Below, in pieces: positions 63,835 to 64,000 of a DNA stretch of 64,000 bases. How positions within the stretch are numbered: position 1 is the stretch's first letter; each line of letters starts with the position of its first letter. Source of the stretch: Alphaproteobacteria bacterium (GTDB lineage Bacteria; Pseudomonadota; Alphaproteobacteria; Caulobacterales; Hyphomonadaceae); the NCBI GenBank assembly GCA_018222605.1, contig JAAEZZ010000007.1, positions 160,522 to 224,521 on the forward strand, read 5' to 3'. The notes below the pieces were generated by a model that saw only the letters and a program-made list of their open reading frames with translations, was not told the DNA's origin and ran no database searches. The position numbers and the translations under genes are program-made.

Positions 63835-64000
63835 TCACTCGTATCGCAGCAAGCTTGCTGAGTGCCACGATGTTGGCAGGTGTCGCAGAAGCGAAGACCG
63901 AAACGCCTAAATGGAGCCCTCAGGCCGGCGATCTGATCCAGTTTGACGTGCTGAGACAGGGGAAGCCCTTTGGCAGTCACACGGTCAGCTTTGAGCGCGA
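63831..64000 (+). CDS. Exported protein, DUF6134-like (cut by right edge)
   Basis: 56 codons visible. The N terminus has a Sec signal peptide (MITRIAASLLSATMLAGVAEA), then GDLIQFDVLRQGKPFGSHTVSF, which resembles the start of DUF6134 domains. It is coupled to the cupin gene by a four-base ATGA overlap, and GGAGG lies 9 nt before the ATG. Too little is visible to say more. Confidence 0.65.
   Translation, partial: MITRIAASLLSATMLAGVAEAKTETPKWSPQAGDLIQFDVLRQGKPFGSHTVSFER

Overview
The window looks like chromosomal sequence from a Gram-negative alphaproteobacterium, most likely a marine Hyphomonadaceae/Caulobacterales-type organism (inference). The reasons are the ChvG/ChvI two-component pair, a complete lipid A/Kdo gene run, a class II DAHP synthase, a large TonB-dependent receptor, the rpiA-gor order, and high G+C coding sequence with long open antisense frames. 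There are about 50 protein genes and one tRNA. I see no rRNA, IS element, prophage or CRISPR array.

Layout. 1-3881 (all minus): a P450 cut by the left edge, rluB, a small membrane protein and a GAF-EAL c-di-GMP phosphodiesterase. 4130-14486: a peptide or ester scavenging locus, with two exported M24 peptidases, an exported M20 peptidase and an exported alpha/beta hydrolase on the minus strand, then divergently a TonB-dependent receptor and an IclR regulator. 14572-15834: a SulP transporter without a STAS domain. 15854-19798 (minus): the envelope operon DUF374 acyltransferase-waaA-lpxK-lpxL. 20015-20089: tRNA-Val(CAC). 20362-20400: a long palindrome upstream of a conserved 82-residue protein. 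20815-25107: gph, glmU, rpiA, gor. 25104-26402: an unusual TIR-ParA fusion. 26555-34183: aroG (class II), a MATE exporter, HU, a DUF429-like protein, two oxidoreductases, pth and rplY.

35032-44794 is an acetate module: a DUF4212 subunit and its sodium:solute symporter, a CrbS-type sensor kinase with a transporter-like sensor domain, the convergent LuxR-type regulator CrbR, a DcaP-like porin and acetyl-CoA synthetase. Together they could carry acetate across both membranes, sense it and activate it. 44913-48837 holds chvG and chvI, separated by a cyclophilin, a hydrolase and an antisense DUF3995 gene. 48838-50753 is a patch of structured repeats around an AT-rich DUF4062 gene that looks acquired. 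50824-58543 holds ilvD, a CysK-like PLP enzyme, polA, a membrane protein and an MDR oxidoreductase. 58663-63113 (minus) is a sulfur amino acid operon, cysK-sseA-metC, ending in an SLC13-type anion transporter. The right edge holds a ChrR-like cupin gene translationally coupled to an exported protein that the edge cuts.

Two structured repeats (34400-34479 and 49051-49122) share a core and look like members of one dispersed family. The best candidates for undescribed biology are the TIR-ParA fusion, the AT-rich DUF4062 gene and the 39-bp palindrome.
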